A stretch of DNA of 64,000 nucleotides. Source: Streptomyces barringtoniae (GTDB taxonomy: Bacteria; Actinomycetota; Actinomycetes; Streptomycetales; Streptomycetaceae). Within the stretch, counting starts at the first letter, position 1, and every line of letters starts with the position of its first letter. The notes below the pieces were generated by a model, which saw only the letters and a program-made list of their open reading frames with translations, ran no database searches and had not been told where the DNA came from. Both the position numbers and the translations under genes were made by a program. Positions 42,200-50,694 of this stretch are shown here, piece by piece. The stretch lies in assembly GCF_020819595.1 (NCBI RefSeq), contig NZ_JAJHNP010000023.1, forward strand, positions 62,001-126,000, in the 5' to 3' direction.

Positions 42200-43929
42200 C
42201 CCCGGAGCTCAAGGAGGAACCCACGGAGAGGCCCGAGGAGGAGCCCAGGGAGGGGCCCAGGGAGTGGCCCGAGGAGGAACCGCAGAAGGCGCCCAAGAAG
42301 GCGCCCAAGAAGGCGCGCGTACGCGCGAGTTCGCGGCGCGTCCCGTTCCGCGTCCGTCTGCGCCGCAACCGTGGCCGTATCGCGCGTCGCCTGCTGGTCG
42401 CCTTCCTTCTCCTGTTCGCCCTGCTGTGCGGGGCGGTCGTCGTGGCGTACAAGCTCACCGTCATTCCCGAGCCGCATCCAGACACGGTCGTCCAGAGCAC
42501 CGTCTTCCTCGACGAGAAGGGCGCCTACCTGGGCCGCCGCGGTCCGGTCGACCGTCAGGAAGTGCCGCTGTCGCAGGTCCCGCGGTATGTGCAGGACGCG
42601 GTGATCGCCGCAGAGAACCGTTCCTTCCGGACCGACTCCGGCGTGTCCCCGAAGGCCCTCGTCCGTGCCGTCGCGGCGGCGCTGATCGGCGGCGAACGGC
42701 AGGGCGGCTCCACCATCACCCAGCAGTACGTCAAGAACGCGCTGCTCAGCCCCGAGCAGACCCTGTCACGCAAGGCGCGCGAGGCGCTGATCGCGGTCAA
42801 GCTGGACCGCACGCGCTCCAAGGACGAGATCCTGGAGGGCTACCTCAACACCGTGTACTTCGGCCGGGGCGCCGCCGGCATCCAGTCGGCCGCGCGCAAC
42901 TACTTCGACGTCGACACCAGGAACCTCACGGTCTCCCAGGGTGCGGCCCTGGCCGCCATCATCAACCTCCCCTCCTACTACGAGAAGGCCGGCTCGGACC
43001 CGAAGGTCACGGCGACGCTCCAGAAGCGCTGGGAGTGGGTGCTGGACGCGATGGCGTCGAGCGGGGACATCACGGCGAAACAGCGCTCCGGGGCCCGCTT
43101 CCCGGCGTTCCGGTTCTATCCGCCGGGGGCGACCGACGGGCAGCGGCAGTACCTGATCGACGTCGCGGCGAAAGAGGCCGCCGACCGGCTCGGCATCAGC
43201 GAGGACCAGCTGGCGCGCGGCGGCTACACCGTGCGCACCACCTTCGACCTCCCCCTGCAGGTCTCCACGGCGGAACTGGTCAAGGGGCAGACGGCAGGCA
43301 AGGGGGTACGGCTGCACACCGCCGTCGTGGGCATGGAGCCCGGCGACGGTGCGGTGCGGGTGCTGTACGGGGGGTCGGACTACGCCCGGCAACCCTTCAA
43401 CGACGCGGTGAGCGGGGCGGTGGAGGCGGGTACGGTGATGACGCCGCTGGAGAGGATGCCGTTCGGGGCGCCGCTGACCGGGTTCCCGAAGACGGCCGCG
43501 CCCACTCCGCTGAGGCTCACGTCGGCGTACGCGGCGGTCGCGGCCGACGGCATGTACGCCGCGCCGTACACCGTCGCCCGTATCACCCGCGACGGCCGCA
43601 CCGTCTACTCCGCGCATCCCGACCGCCACCGGGTCCTGCCCGGGCAGGCGGCCCGCACGGCGGCCACGCCGCTCCAGGCCGGTGCCGGGGCCACCCCGGT
43701 CGCAGGCCCTCCGGCGAGCCTGTTCACGGCGGGAGCGGGCGGCGGCATCACCCGTCGCACGGTGTGGACCGTCGCCTACGACGCCCGGCTCACCCTGACC
43801 GTCACCCTCTTCGCCGACAAGCCGGGCAAGAAGAAGGACACGACGGTGCCTGCGCAGCTGCCGGCGGATCCCTCACCGACAGGGTTCACGGAACAGACGG
43901 CGACCCAGCTCTGGGGTCGCTTGAGGTGA
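42196..43929 (+). CDS. Class-A PBP-like glycosyltransferase with degenerate transpeptidase domain
   Basis: A 577-aa membrane protein that should polymerise lipid II. Residues 1-60 are a charged Pro/Glu/Lys cytoplasmic tail, 64-86 the anchor, 130-270 a GT51 domain. In GT51, motif 1 reads AAENRSFRTDSG (Glu kept, usual Asp and His replaced), motif 2 GGSTITQQYVKN and motif 3 SRKAREALIAVKLD are normal. The transpeptidase part is damaged: at 411-418 AGTVMTPL stands where GSTFKP (catalytic Ser and Lys) is expected, about 80 residues of the domain core are missing, and no KTG is found (ITRRTVWTVAYD instead). So cross-linking activity is very unlikely. ATG 42196 overlaps the upstream stop. Confidence 0.8.
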   Translation: MTPELKEEPTERPEEEPREGPREWPEEEPQKAPKKAPKKARVRASSRRVPFRVRLRRNRGRIARRLLVAFLLLFALLCGAVVVAYKLTVIPEPHPDTVVQSTVFLDEKGAYLGRRGPVDRQEVPLSQVPRYVQDAVIAAENRSFRTDSGVSPKALVRAVAAALIGGERQGGSTITQQYVKNALLSPEQTLSRKAREALIAVKLDRTRSKDEILEGYLNTVYFGRGAAGIQSAARNYFDVDTRNLTVSQGAALAAIINLPSYYEKAGSDPKVTATLQKRWEWVLDAMASSGDITAKQRSGARFPAFRFYPPGATDGQRQYLIDVAAKEAADRLGISEDQLARGGYTVRTTFDLPLQVSTAELVKGQTAGKGVRLHTAVVGMEPGDGAVRVLYGGSDYARQPFNDAVSGAVEAGTVMTPLERMPFGAPLTGFPKTAAPTPLRLTSAYAAVAADGMYAAPYTVARITRDGRTVYSAHPDRHRVLPGQAARTAATPLQAGAGATPVAGPPASLFTAGAGGGITRRTVWTVAYDARLTLTVTLFADKPGKKKDTTVPAQLPADPSPTGFTEQTATQLWGRLR

Positions 43930-44029
43930 TCGGAGTGTGAGCGGCGCCACGCAAAGGATTCCCGTGGGGCGGAATGTGGGGCAGCGCATAGGTGATTACT
44001 TAAGAAGCTGCAACAATGCGTGCTCACAT

Positions 44030-44039
44030 ACCGATCGGT
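44030..44039. promoter_or_regulatory. Palindrome ACCGATCGGT before the flavin oxidoreductase
   Basis: A perfect 10-bp palindrome 30 nt before the GTG start. TetR-family operators in actinobacteria often have such ACCGnnCGGT cores, and old-yellow-enzyme genes are often induced by electrophiles through such repressors. No regulator gene is adjacent. Confidence 0.35.
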
Positions 44040-44069
44040 TTAACCCCGCCACCCACGAGGAGCCCCCAC

Positions 44070-45194
44070 GTGACCGTCACGACGCCCGCCTCCCGCGCGG
44101 CCCAGATCCTGTCCCGCCCGATCGCGCTCAACGGTCTCACCGTTCCCAACCGGATCGTGATGGCGCCGATGACCCGCATGTTCTCCCCGGGCGGCGTCCC
44201 CGGCGAGGACGTCCGCTCGTACTACGCCCGCCGGGCCGCCGCCGGGGTCGGCCTGATCGTCACCGAGGGCACGTACGTGGGTCACGAGTCGGCCGGCAAC
44301 AGCGGGCGCGTGCCCCGGTTCCACGGCGAGGAGCAGCTGGCGGGCTGGGCGAAGGTCGCCGAGGACGTGCACGCGGCGGGCGGCACGATCGTCCCGCAGC
44401 TGTGGCACATCGGCATGGTCCGCAAGGACGGCGACGCCCCCTTCCCGGACGCCCCCGCGATGGGCCCCTCCGGCCTGGTCGCCGCGGACGCCGAGCCCAC
44501 CGGCAAGGCGATGACGCAGGCTGACCTGGACGACGTCGTCGCCGCGTTCGCCAAGGCCGCCGCGGATGCCGAGCGCATCGGCTTCGACGGTGTGGAGATC
44601 CACGGCGCCCACGGCTACCTCGTCGACCAGTTCCTGTGGGAGGGCACCAACCGCCGTACCGACGCCTACGGCGGCGACCCGGTGGCCCGCACCCAGTTCG
44701 CGGCGGAGATCGTCGCCGCGGTCCGTGAGGCGGTCTCGGCCGAGTTCCCGATCATCTTCCGCTACTCGCAGTGGAAGCAGCAGGACTACACCGCCCGGCT
44801 CGCCGAGACCCCCGAGGAGCTGGAGGCGATCCTCACGCCGCTCGCCGCGGCCGGCGTCGACGTCTTCCACGCCTCCACCCGCCGCTACTGGCTGCCGGAG
44901 TTCGACGGTTCGGACCTGAACCTGGCCGGCTGGACCAAGAAGCTCACCGGCAAGCAGGTCATCACCGTCGGCTCGGTCGGCCTCGACGGCGAGTTCCTGG
45001 GCGCCTTCCAGGGCCAGGGCTCCGAGGTCAAGGGCATCGACAACCTCCTCGACCGCCTGGAGGCCGACGAGTTCGACATGGTCGCCGTGGGCCGCGCGCT
45101 GCTCCAGGACCCGGAGTGGGCGGCCAAGGTGCTCGCCGACCGCTTCGACGAGCTGAAGCCGTACGACGCGGCGTCCCTGAAGACGCTCAGCTGA
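44070..45194 (+). CDS. NADH:flavin oxidoreductase (old yellow enzyme family)
   Basis: A 374-aa FMN enzyme that reduces alkenes conjugated to carbonyl groups. VPNRIVMAPMTRMFSPGG is the FMN-binding N terminus, PQLWHIGM the Gln/His region, FDGVEIHGAHGYLVDQFLWEGTNRRTDAYGG the signature barrel strand, and FDMVAVGRALLQDPEWAAKV the phosphate site. HGAHG keeps both substrate-binding histidines. GTG at 44070 is set by GAGGAG at 7 nt. Monocistronic. Confidence 0.9.
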   Translation: MTVTTPASRAAQILSRPIALNGLTVPNRIVMAPMTRMFSPGGVPGEDVRSYYARRAAAGVGLIVTEGTYVGHESAGNSGRVPRFHGEEQLAGWAKVAEDVHAAGGTIVPQLWHIGMVRKDGDAPFPDAPAMGPSGLVAADAEPTGKAMTQADLDDVVAAFAKAAADAERIGFDGVEIHGAHGYLVDQFLWEGTNRRTDAYGGDPVARTQFAAEIVAAVREAVSAEFPIIFRYSQWKQQDYTARLAETPEELEAILTPLAAAGVDVFHASTRRYWLPEFDGSDLNLAGWTKKLTGKQVITVGSVGLDGEFLGAFQGQGSEVKGIDNLLDRLEADEFDMVAVGRALLQDPEWAAKVLADRFDELKPYDAASLKTLS

Positions 45195-45211
45195 GCCCCC
45201 CGCGGGTGTGG

Positions 45212-45784
45212 CTACAGAGGGCCGTTCATCGGCTCGATGTCGACGCGCACGGGGGTGCCCCACACCCGCAGCACCTCGTAGTCGGTGAACTCGTGCACGA
45301 GCCGGTAGGCCATGGCGGGCCGGGACCCGCGCCGCTGGGCGGCGAGATACGCCTCGGCCTCCCGCCGGTCCCGCCGCGGTGTCCCGCACAGCTGCCACTC
45401 CTGCCCGTTCCAGGCCTCAGGCAGCCAGCGCTGCTGGGGCTGGGGCCGGTCACCGCGCACCCCGTACCGGGAGGGCGCGGTGGCCACGGGCTCGGCGGCG
45501 GCCGGCCGGCCCTGGAACTCCGAGCGGCGGGCCGCCCGGCGCCGGGTCTCGCAGAGCAGGCACAGATCGGGCGCGCTCTCGTCCACGGGGCCCTGGGGAT
45601 GCTCGGGGCAGCGGGTGCTGGGCGCGCTGTTCCCGGCGCTCTCGTCCACGAGGTCGAGTGCCCGGCGCAGATCCGCCTTGATCTCGTGCAGCCGGGCGTC
45701 CGGGGTGTCGGCGGTCAGGGCTTCCCCGTGCTCCCCGAGAAGCCGGAGCGCCCTACCGAGGGCGGCGAGCTGGGCGTGGTTCAT
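45212..45784 (-). CDS. Hypothetical protein with Cys/His cluster
   Basis: A 190-aa soluble protein. Residues 1-50 form an amphipathic helix pair ([20 protein letters not shown]). A CPEH...CLLC cluster at about residues 60-80 could hold a zinc ion. The C-terminal half has WNGQEWQLCGTPRRDRREAEAYLAAQRRG and VLRVWGTPVRVDIEPM, reminiscent of small actinobacterial DNA- or protein-binding proteins without a name. It is convergent with the flavin oxidoreductase. The start at 45784 is the most natural N terminus but lacks a clear ribosome binding site. Confidence 0.65.
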   Translation of the reverse strand: MNHAQLAALGRALRLLGEHGEALTADTPDARLHEIKADLRRALDLVDESAGNSAPSTRCPEHPQGPVDESAPDLCLLCETRRRAARRSEFQGRPAAAEPVATAPSRYGVRGDRPQPQQRWLPEAWNGQEWQLCGTPRRDRREAEAYLAAQRRGSRPAMAYRLVHEFTDYEVLRVWGTPVRVDIEPMNGPL

Positions 45785-45933
45785 GGTCGGCCTGCGTAGT
45801 CCTTGAGTTCCTCGGTGTCCAGTTCGAGGCCGACGACCCGGGCGGGGTCGGGCGGCTCCACTGGGGATCCTCAAGGGTAACGGGGTCCTTGGCCGTCAAC
45901 CGGGGGAGCCGGGAGCGCCGTAGGGTGTGCACC

Positions 45934-46605
45934 GTGCTGCCGAGACGCCTGATCGACGTTCTCCACCGCTTCAACGCCGCCCACCCCTGGGACCACAACG
46001 CCCACTATCACCGGTGGCTGCTGCGGCAGTTGCCCCGCCGGTTCGGCAGGGCTCTGGACGTGGGGTGCGGCAGTGGGGATCTGGCTCGGTTGCTGGCCGG
46101 GCGGGGGGAGCGGGTGCTGGGGGTCGACGCGGACCCGGAGATCCTTCGGCGGGCCCGGGAGCTGACCGACGCCGCCGCCCCCGTCACCTACACCCTCGCC
46201 TCCGCCCCGGACGGTCTTCCGCCGGGGCCGTACGACGTCGTCACCTGTGTGGCCGTGCTCCACCACCTCCCCTTCGCCGAGACCCTCACCCGGCTCCGGC
46301 GGGAGCTCGCGCCCGGTGGCACCCTGGTGGTCGTCGGCTGTGCCCGGGCCGCGAGCCCCGTCGATCACGCGCTCGGGCTGGTCGCCCTACCGCTCAACCT
46401 GCTGACCGGGTGGGTGAAGAACCGCGGGCGGCCCACCACCCACCGGCCCGTCTCGATGACCGCGCCGACCCGTGAACCCGAGCTGTCCTTCGCCGGCATC
46501 GTCCGGCAGGCGCGCCGCCTGCTGCCCGGCGCCCGGCTCCGGCGGCGGCTCTTCTGGCGGTACACCCTCGTCTGGCGTGCCCCTGGCGATCCGTCAGGCC
46601 ACTGA
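45934..46605 (+). CDS. Class I SAM-dependent methyltransferase
   Basis: A 223-aa methyltransferase. Motif I is ALDVGCGSGDLARLLA, motif II VLGVDADPEIL, and the post-I region PYDVVTCVAVLHHLPF fits the UbiE/small-molecule group. After the Rossmann core comes a hydrophobic segment (ALGLVALPLNLLTGWV) and a C-terminal tail with FWRYTLVWRAP. The substrate is unknown. GTG at 45934 (MLPRRLIDVLHRF) is chosen because TAGGGT lies exactly 7 nt upstream, a leaderless layout; GTG 45925 and the ORF start at 45889 lack any signal. Confidence 0.82.
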   Translation: MLPRRLIDVLHRFNAAHPWDHNAHYHRWLLRQLPRRFGRALDVGCGSGDLARLLAGRGERVLGVDADPEILRRARELTDAAAPVTYTLASAPDGLPPGPYDVVTCVAVLHHLPFAETLTRLRRELAPGGTLVVVGCARAASPVDHALGLVALPLNLLTGWVKNRGRPTTHRPVSMTAPTREPELSFAGIVRQARRLLPGARLRRRLFWRYTLVWRAPGDPSGH

Positions 46606-46622
46606 GGGCCGGCGCCCGGTCG

Positions 46623-46853
46623 TCAGCCGGTGATGCGGTCGAGGGCGCTCTGCGCCCCGCAGGCGGGGACGGCGGTGAGGGCGCCGGCGGCCAGGGTCAG
46701 CGGCGAGACGGGACTGAACGCGGGGAGCAGGGCGAGGTTCTCGACACACGCCCGCGCGTCTGCGTCGGACCCGCGGACGTCGGCGTGGGCGGGGGCGGCC
46801 AGGGCGGCGGCGGAGGCCGTGAGGACGGCGGTGACCAGGAGCTTCTTCATCAT
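46623..46853 (-). CDS. Small secreted protein
   Basis: A 76-aa exported protein of unknown function. MMKKLLVTAVLTASAAALAAPAHA is a clean Sec signal peptide, leaving a mature chain of about 52 residues with two cysteines (ACVEN and VPACG), one pair that could form a disulfide, like rodlin-type and other small surface proteins of Streptomyces. It follows the PTS gene by 29 nt on the same strand. Confidence 0.65.
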   Translation of the reverse strand: MMKKLLVTAVLTASAAALAAPAHADVRGSDADARACVENLALLPAFSPVSPLTLAAGALTAVPACGAQSALDRITG

Positions 46854-46882
46854 GCCCGGGGAACGACCGGTCGCACGGTACG

Positions 46883-48334
46883 TCACGCCTGTGCGCCCGC
46901 TCGGGGGCGGCGGGGGAAGCCGAAGGCGTAGGTGGCCAGGAAGCCGACCAGATAGCCGGTGAGGAGGCCGCCGGCATAGATCGCCGCCGCCGTTCCCATG
47001 CCTCTGTTGCCCGTCAGCAGCGGGAACAGGGCCCAGCCGGACGGGCCGATGGCCGTCGCGCCCACCCTGGTGCCGAGCATCGCGAAGAAGCCGACGAACG
47101 CCCCGCCCGCCGCCCCGCCCGCGCAGGCGGTCAGGAAGGGGCGGCCCAGCGGCAGGGACACGCCGTAGATCAACGGCTCGCCGACGCCCAGCAGGCCCGC
47201 CGGGAGGGCCGAGCGGATCGTCGTACGCAAGGACGCGTGGGAGACGTCGTGGCGCAGGCGGACGTGGACCGCGAGCGCCGCGCCGACCTGGCCCGCTCCC
47301 GCCATGGCCAGCAGGGGGAGCAGGACGGTGTAGCCCTGCTGCTCGATGAGGGTGGTGTGGATGGGGATGAGGGCCTGGTGCAGACCCAGCATGACCAGGG
47401 GGAGGAAGAGACCCCCGAGGAGCAGTCCGGCCACCGCTCCGGCGGTGGCCAGCAGCCAGGTCGCCGCCGTGCCGATCACCGTCGCCACCACTCCGGCCGC
47501 GTACATCAGGCCGTACAGCGTCACCAGGCCCGAGACCAGGACGGTGACCGTGGGGGTGAGGAGAACGTCCAGCGCGCCCGGCACCCGGCCCCGGACCCAC
47601 TTCTCCACGCGGGTCGCCAGCAGCGCGGCCGCGAGGGCGCCGAGCACCCCGCCCTGGCCGGGGGCGAGGTGGGTGCCGAACGCCGACACCCTCGCCACGC
47701 CCGGGTACACGACCACGGCCGCCACGGCGCCGCCCAGCACGGGTGTGCCGCCGAACTCCTTCGCCGTGTTGTGGCCGACGAACACCGCGATCAGGGCCAG
47801 GAAGGCGGAGGCGGCACAGGAGAGGGCCGGGGTCAGGGACGGCAGCCAACCGGTGTTCAGCAGCAGGCCGTTGAGGCCGGACAGCACGCCGCAGCCGATC
47901 AGGGCGGGAATGAGGGGGACGAAGACGTTCGCGACCCGGCGCAGGGCGGTCTTGAGGGGGGTGGCCTGCTCCCTCGTCTCCCCCGGATTCGTCACCTCCC
48001 CCGGCTTCGTCACCTCCCCCGGCTTCGTCACCGCCCCCGTCTCTCCCGGCAGGGTGTCGCCGGGCTCGGGCCGGCCCGTGGCGGCGACCCGTGCCTCCAC
48101 CTCCGCCGTGACCTCGTCGACCACCCCGGGCCCGAGCACGATCTGGAGGGCCGGCCCGTCGGACACCAGCCCGAGCACGCCGGGCAGGGCCCGCAGCCCC
48201 TCCGCGTCCACCGCCGCCGGGTCGGCGAGGGCCAGCCGGAGGCGGGTCATGCAGTAGGTCGCGGAGGTGACGTTGGCCGGGCCGCCGACCCGGTCGAGGA
48301 GGGCGGTCGCGGTGGAGGCGGGGTCGTTGCGCAC
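46883..48334 (-). CDS. PTS permease EIIBC, probably for N-acetylmuramic acid
   Basis: A 483-aa phosphotransferase permease. Residues 1-90 are the EIIB domain with the phosphocysteine in TYCMTRLRL (Cys28). An extended Thr/Pro/Gly/Glu linker follows, containing three six-residue repeats (VTKPGE type). From about 135 on there is an EIIC domain with ten or so hydrophobic segments, GHNTAKEFGGTPVLGGAVAA and GLGVGEPLIYGVSLPLG-like active-site loops. The neighbouring murQ and RpiR-type genes make MurNAc the likely substrate, imported as MurNAc-6-phosphate; EIIA must come from elsewhere. GTG at 48334, 16 nt after murQ. Confidence 0.82.
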   Translation of the reverse strand: MRNDPASTATALLDRVGGPANVTSATYCMTRLRLALADPAAVDAEGLRALPGVLGLVSDGPALQIVLGPGVVDEVTAEVEARVAATGRPEPGDTLPGETGAVTKPGEVTKPGEVTNPGETREQATPLKTALRRVANVFVPLIPALIGCGVLSGLNGLLLNTGWLPSLTPALSCAASAFLALIAVFVGHNTAKEFGGTPVLGGAVAAVVVYPGVARVSAFGTHLAPGQGGVLGALAAALLATRVEKWVRGRVPGALDVLLTPTVTVLVSGLVTLYGLMYAAGVVATVIGTAATWLLATAGAVAGLLLGGLFLPLVMLGLHQALIPIHTTLIEQQGYTVLLPLLAMAGAGQVGAALAVHVRLRHDVSHASLRTTIRSALPAGLLGVGEPLIYGVSLPLGRPFLTACAGGAAGGAFVGFFAMLGTRVGATAIGPSGWALFPLLTGNRGMGTAAAIYAGGLLTGYLVGFLATYAFGFPRRPRAGAQA

Positions 48335-48350
48335 GCCCCGAGCGTGCGGG

Positions 48351-49274
48351 TCAGCGGCCCGCGTGCGCCAGCGCGGCACGCAGATGGCCGCCGGACTCCT
48401 CCAGAAGGCGGGCGGCCGTCGGGCCGTCGACGTCGGCGAGGAGGGTGAGGATCGCGTGCTTCACCTCGCCGCCGGACTCGGTGAGAGCCCTCTCGATCTC
48501 CTCGTCGGAGGCGCCCGTGGCCAGGGAGACGATCCGGCGGGAGCGGGCGCGGAGTTTGTCGTTGGAGGCGCGGACGTCGACCATCAGGTTCCCGTACGTC
48601 TTGCCGAGCCGGATCATCGTGATGGTCGAGAGCATGTTGAGGACCAGCTTCTGTGCCGTGCCGGCCTTCAGGCGCGTGGAGCCGGTGATCAGCTCCGGGC
48701 CCACGACGACCTCGATGCCGTGCTCGGCGGCGGCCGCGAGCGCGCTGTGCTCGTTGCAGGCCAGACCGATGGTCAGCGCGCCCAGGGCGCGGGCGTGTTC
48801 GACGGCGCCGATCGCGTACGGGGTGCGGCCGGAGGCGGAGATGCCGACGACGGTGTCCTCGGGGGTGGGTTTGAGGGCGTCCAGGTCGCGGTGGGCCAGC
48901 TCCGCGGAGTCCTCGGCGCCCTCGACGGAGGTCACCATCGCCTCGGGTCCGCCCGCGATCAGGCCGACGACCCGGGCGGGGTCGGTGTTGAAGGTGGGCG
49001 GGCACTCGGAGGCGTCCAGTACGCCGAGCCGGCCGGCGGTGCCGGCACCGGCGTAGATCAGCCGCCCGCCGCGCGCCATGCGTTCGGCGACGGCGTCGAT
49101 GGCGGTGGCGATCCGGGGCAGCTGCACCGCCACGGCCGCGGGCACGCCCGCGTCCTCACCGTTCATCAGGCGGGCGATGTCGAGGGTGGACAGGCGGTCG
49201 ATGTCGGCGAGCTCGGGGCGGAAGGCTTCGGTGGTCAGGGAAGCCAACTGCTGACGCAGGTCATGCGAGGTCAT
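48351..49274 (-). CDS. murQ: N-acetylmuramic acid 6-phosphate etherase
   Basis: A 307-aa SIS-domain lyase that splits the lactyl ether of MurNAc-6-phosphate to GlcNAc-6-phosphate and lactate, feeding NagA. RLIYAGAGTAGRLGVLDASECPPTFNTDP is the sugar-phosphate site, and EGAEDSAELAHRDL contains the catalytic Glu; GISASGRTPYAIGAVEHAR is the second loop. The ATG 49274 (MTSHDLRQQL) is the family N terminus. It lies between the RpiR regulator and the PTS gene in one operon. Confidence 0.93.
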   Translation of the reverse strand: MTSHDLRQQLASLTTEAFRPELADIDRLSTLDIARLMNGEDAGVPAAVAVQLPRIATAIDAVAERMARGGRLIYAGAGTAGRLGVLDASECPPTFNTDPARVVGLIAGGPEAMVTSVEGAEDSAELAHRDLDALKPTPEDTVVGISASGRTPYAIGAVEHARALGALTIGLACNEHSALAAAAEHGIEVVVGPELITGSTRLKAGTAQKLVLNMLSTITMIRLGKTYGNLMVDVRASNDKLRARSRRIVSLATGASDEEIERALTESGGEVKHAILTLLADVDGPTAARLLEESGGHLRAALAHAGR

Positions 49275-49348
49275 GGGGGGTGGCTCTCTCAGGTCTGGGT
49301 GCCGTTGTGCGTGCTGTTGCTCACCCGGGACTGGTGACCTGGGCTCGG

Positions 49349-50254
49349 TCACCTGGGGCTGGTGCGATGCCGGTGCGCCAGCGCCTCGTACGACGCGGCC
49401 AGCGCGGGTGCCGCCGTCTCGTACGTACGCTGGGCCACTCCCACGAACAGGCAGTCCACCACGAGCAGTTGGCTCGTCCGCGAGGACATCGCGGCCGGTC
49501 GCAGCTCGCTCTCCCGTGAGGTGGACGTGGTCAGCACGTGGTCGGCGTACTGGGTGACCGGCGAGTCCGGTCGGCCGGTGATGGCCACGGTCGTGGCCCC
49601 GTGCTCGAAGGCGACCCGCAGCGGCTCGATGACGTCCCCCGTCGAGCCGGAGTGGGTGATGGCGATCGCCACGTCACCCGAACGGAGCTGCACCGCGTTG
49701 GTCACGGCGAGGTGCGGATCGCTGTGGGCGTGCGCTATGAGGCCTATGCGCAGGAGCTTCTGGGTGAGGTCCTGGGCGACGAGCCCGGACGCCCCGACGC
49801 CGTACACGTCGGTGCGGCGGGCGCCGGCCAGGGCGTTCACCGCGGCGCCGAGCTGGACCGTGTCGAGTCCGGCGGCCGTGTCGGCGAGGGTCTGCTGCTC
49901 CTCGTAGGCCAGCTTGGTGACGACGTCGGCGATGGGGTCGTCCACCGCGATGTCGGTCGTGATCGCCGGCGCCCGGCCCGACTGCTGCTGCGCGGCGAGG
50001 CCCGCGAGGGCCAGACGCAGGTCCCGGTAACCCGGATAGCCGAGCAGGCGGGCGGTGCGTACGACCGTGGCCTCGCTGGTGCCGGTGAGCTCGGCGAGGC
50101 CCGTGACCGTGAGGGCGGCGCAGCCGGCCGGGTCGCTCGCGACGGCCTCCGCGACGCGCTGCATGGAGCGGGTCATGGAGGGGGCGAGGGTGCGCACCTT
50201 GGCGGCGAGGGAACCACCCGGACCGCCGAAAATTTCCTTCACGTCCTGGGTCAC
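49349..50254 (-). CDS. RpiR-family regulator of the MurNAc operon (MurR-like)
   Basis: A 301-aa transcription factor. Residues 30-90 hold the RpiR helix-turn-helix (VTGLAELTGTSEATVVRTARLLGYPGYRDLRLAL). The rest is a SIS sugar-phosphate-binding domain with VYGVGASGLVAQDLTQKLLRIG and AIAITHSGSTGDVIEPLRVA. The natural effector would be MurNAc-6-phosphate. The GTG at 50254 is the best start but lacks a ribosome binding site. Two AT-rich palindromes flank it and may be its own operator. Confidence 0.82.
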   Translation of the reverse strand: MTQDVKEIFGGPGGSLAAKVRTLAPSMTRSMQRVAEAVASDPAGCAALTVTGLAELTGTSEATVVRTARLLGYPGYRDLRLALAGLAAQQQSGRAPAITTDIAVDDPIADVVTKLAYEEQQTLADTAAGLDTVQLGAAVNALAGARRTDVYGVGASGLVAQDLTQKLLRIGLIAHAHSDPHLAVTNAVQLRSGDVAIAITHSGSTGDVIEPLRVAFEHGATTVAITGRPDSPVTQYADHVLTTSTSRESELRPAAMSSRTSQLLVVDCLFVGVAQRTYETAAPALAASYEALAHRHRTSPR

Positions 50255-50271
50255 AAGTGAAAGATATTTTC
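50228..50271. promoter_or_regulatory. AT-rich palindromes at the murR start, candidate RpiR operator
   Basis: GAAAATTTC (50228-50236, inside the first codons) and GAAAGATATTTTC (50259-50271, just upstream) share GAAA/TTTC half-sites. They stand out in GC-rich DNA and lie where an autorepressor would act. Confidence 0.4.
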
Positions 50272-50301
50272 GGTTCGGTGTCGGGGTCAAGAGTGCGCAC
50301 A

Positions 50302-50694
50302 ATGGGTTCCATGGATCCCATCAGTCCCCTTGAGCAGGCCCTGCATGCCGCCCGAGCCCTCGTGCTCGCCGATCTGGTCGCGGGCGACGTCGCGGAGGCG
50401 GACGTGGTCTCGCTGGTCGAGGAGTCCGTGGTGGAGCGGCGCTGGTGGGTCGAGCAGTGGCCGGAGGGCGCGTCCTGCATCGCCGGGCTGATCGCACAGG
50501 ACGTGCAGGACGCGCTGCTGGACCGGTACGGCCGCTGGCCGCTGTGCCCGGTGTGCGGCTCCGGTGACCCGCACGCGCTGGACGTGGAGCCCGAACTGGG
50601 TCCCGACCCGCACTGGGTGTGCCACAAGGCGGGCGTGAAGGTCGCGGCGGTGGGCTCGCTGAGCTCGGCCACGGGCGGAATGACCTCGTCGTGA
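50302..50694 (+). CDS. Small protein with C-terminal zinc-ribbon-like motif
   Basis: A 130-aa protein, conserved hypothetical in my reading. Residues 10-75 are helical and acidic (ARALVLADLVAGDVAEADVVSLVEESVVERRWW). The C-terminal part has CPVCGSGDPHALDVEPELG then WVCHKAG, a possible C-x2-C...C-x-H metal site. It is divergent from murR and its stop overlaps the next start (GTGA), so the two + genes are coupled. ATGs at 50302 and 50311 are both possible. Confidence 0.65.
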   Translation: MGSMDPISPLEQALHAARALVLADLVAGDVAEADVVSLVEESVVERRWWVEQWPEGASCIAGLIAQDVQDALLDRYGRWPLCPVCGSGDPHALDVEPELGPDPHWVCHKAGVKVAAVGSLSSATGGMTSS

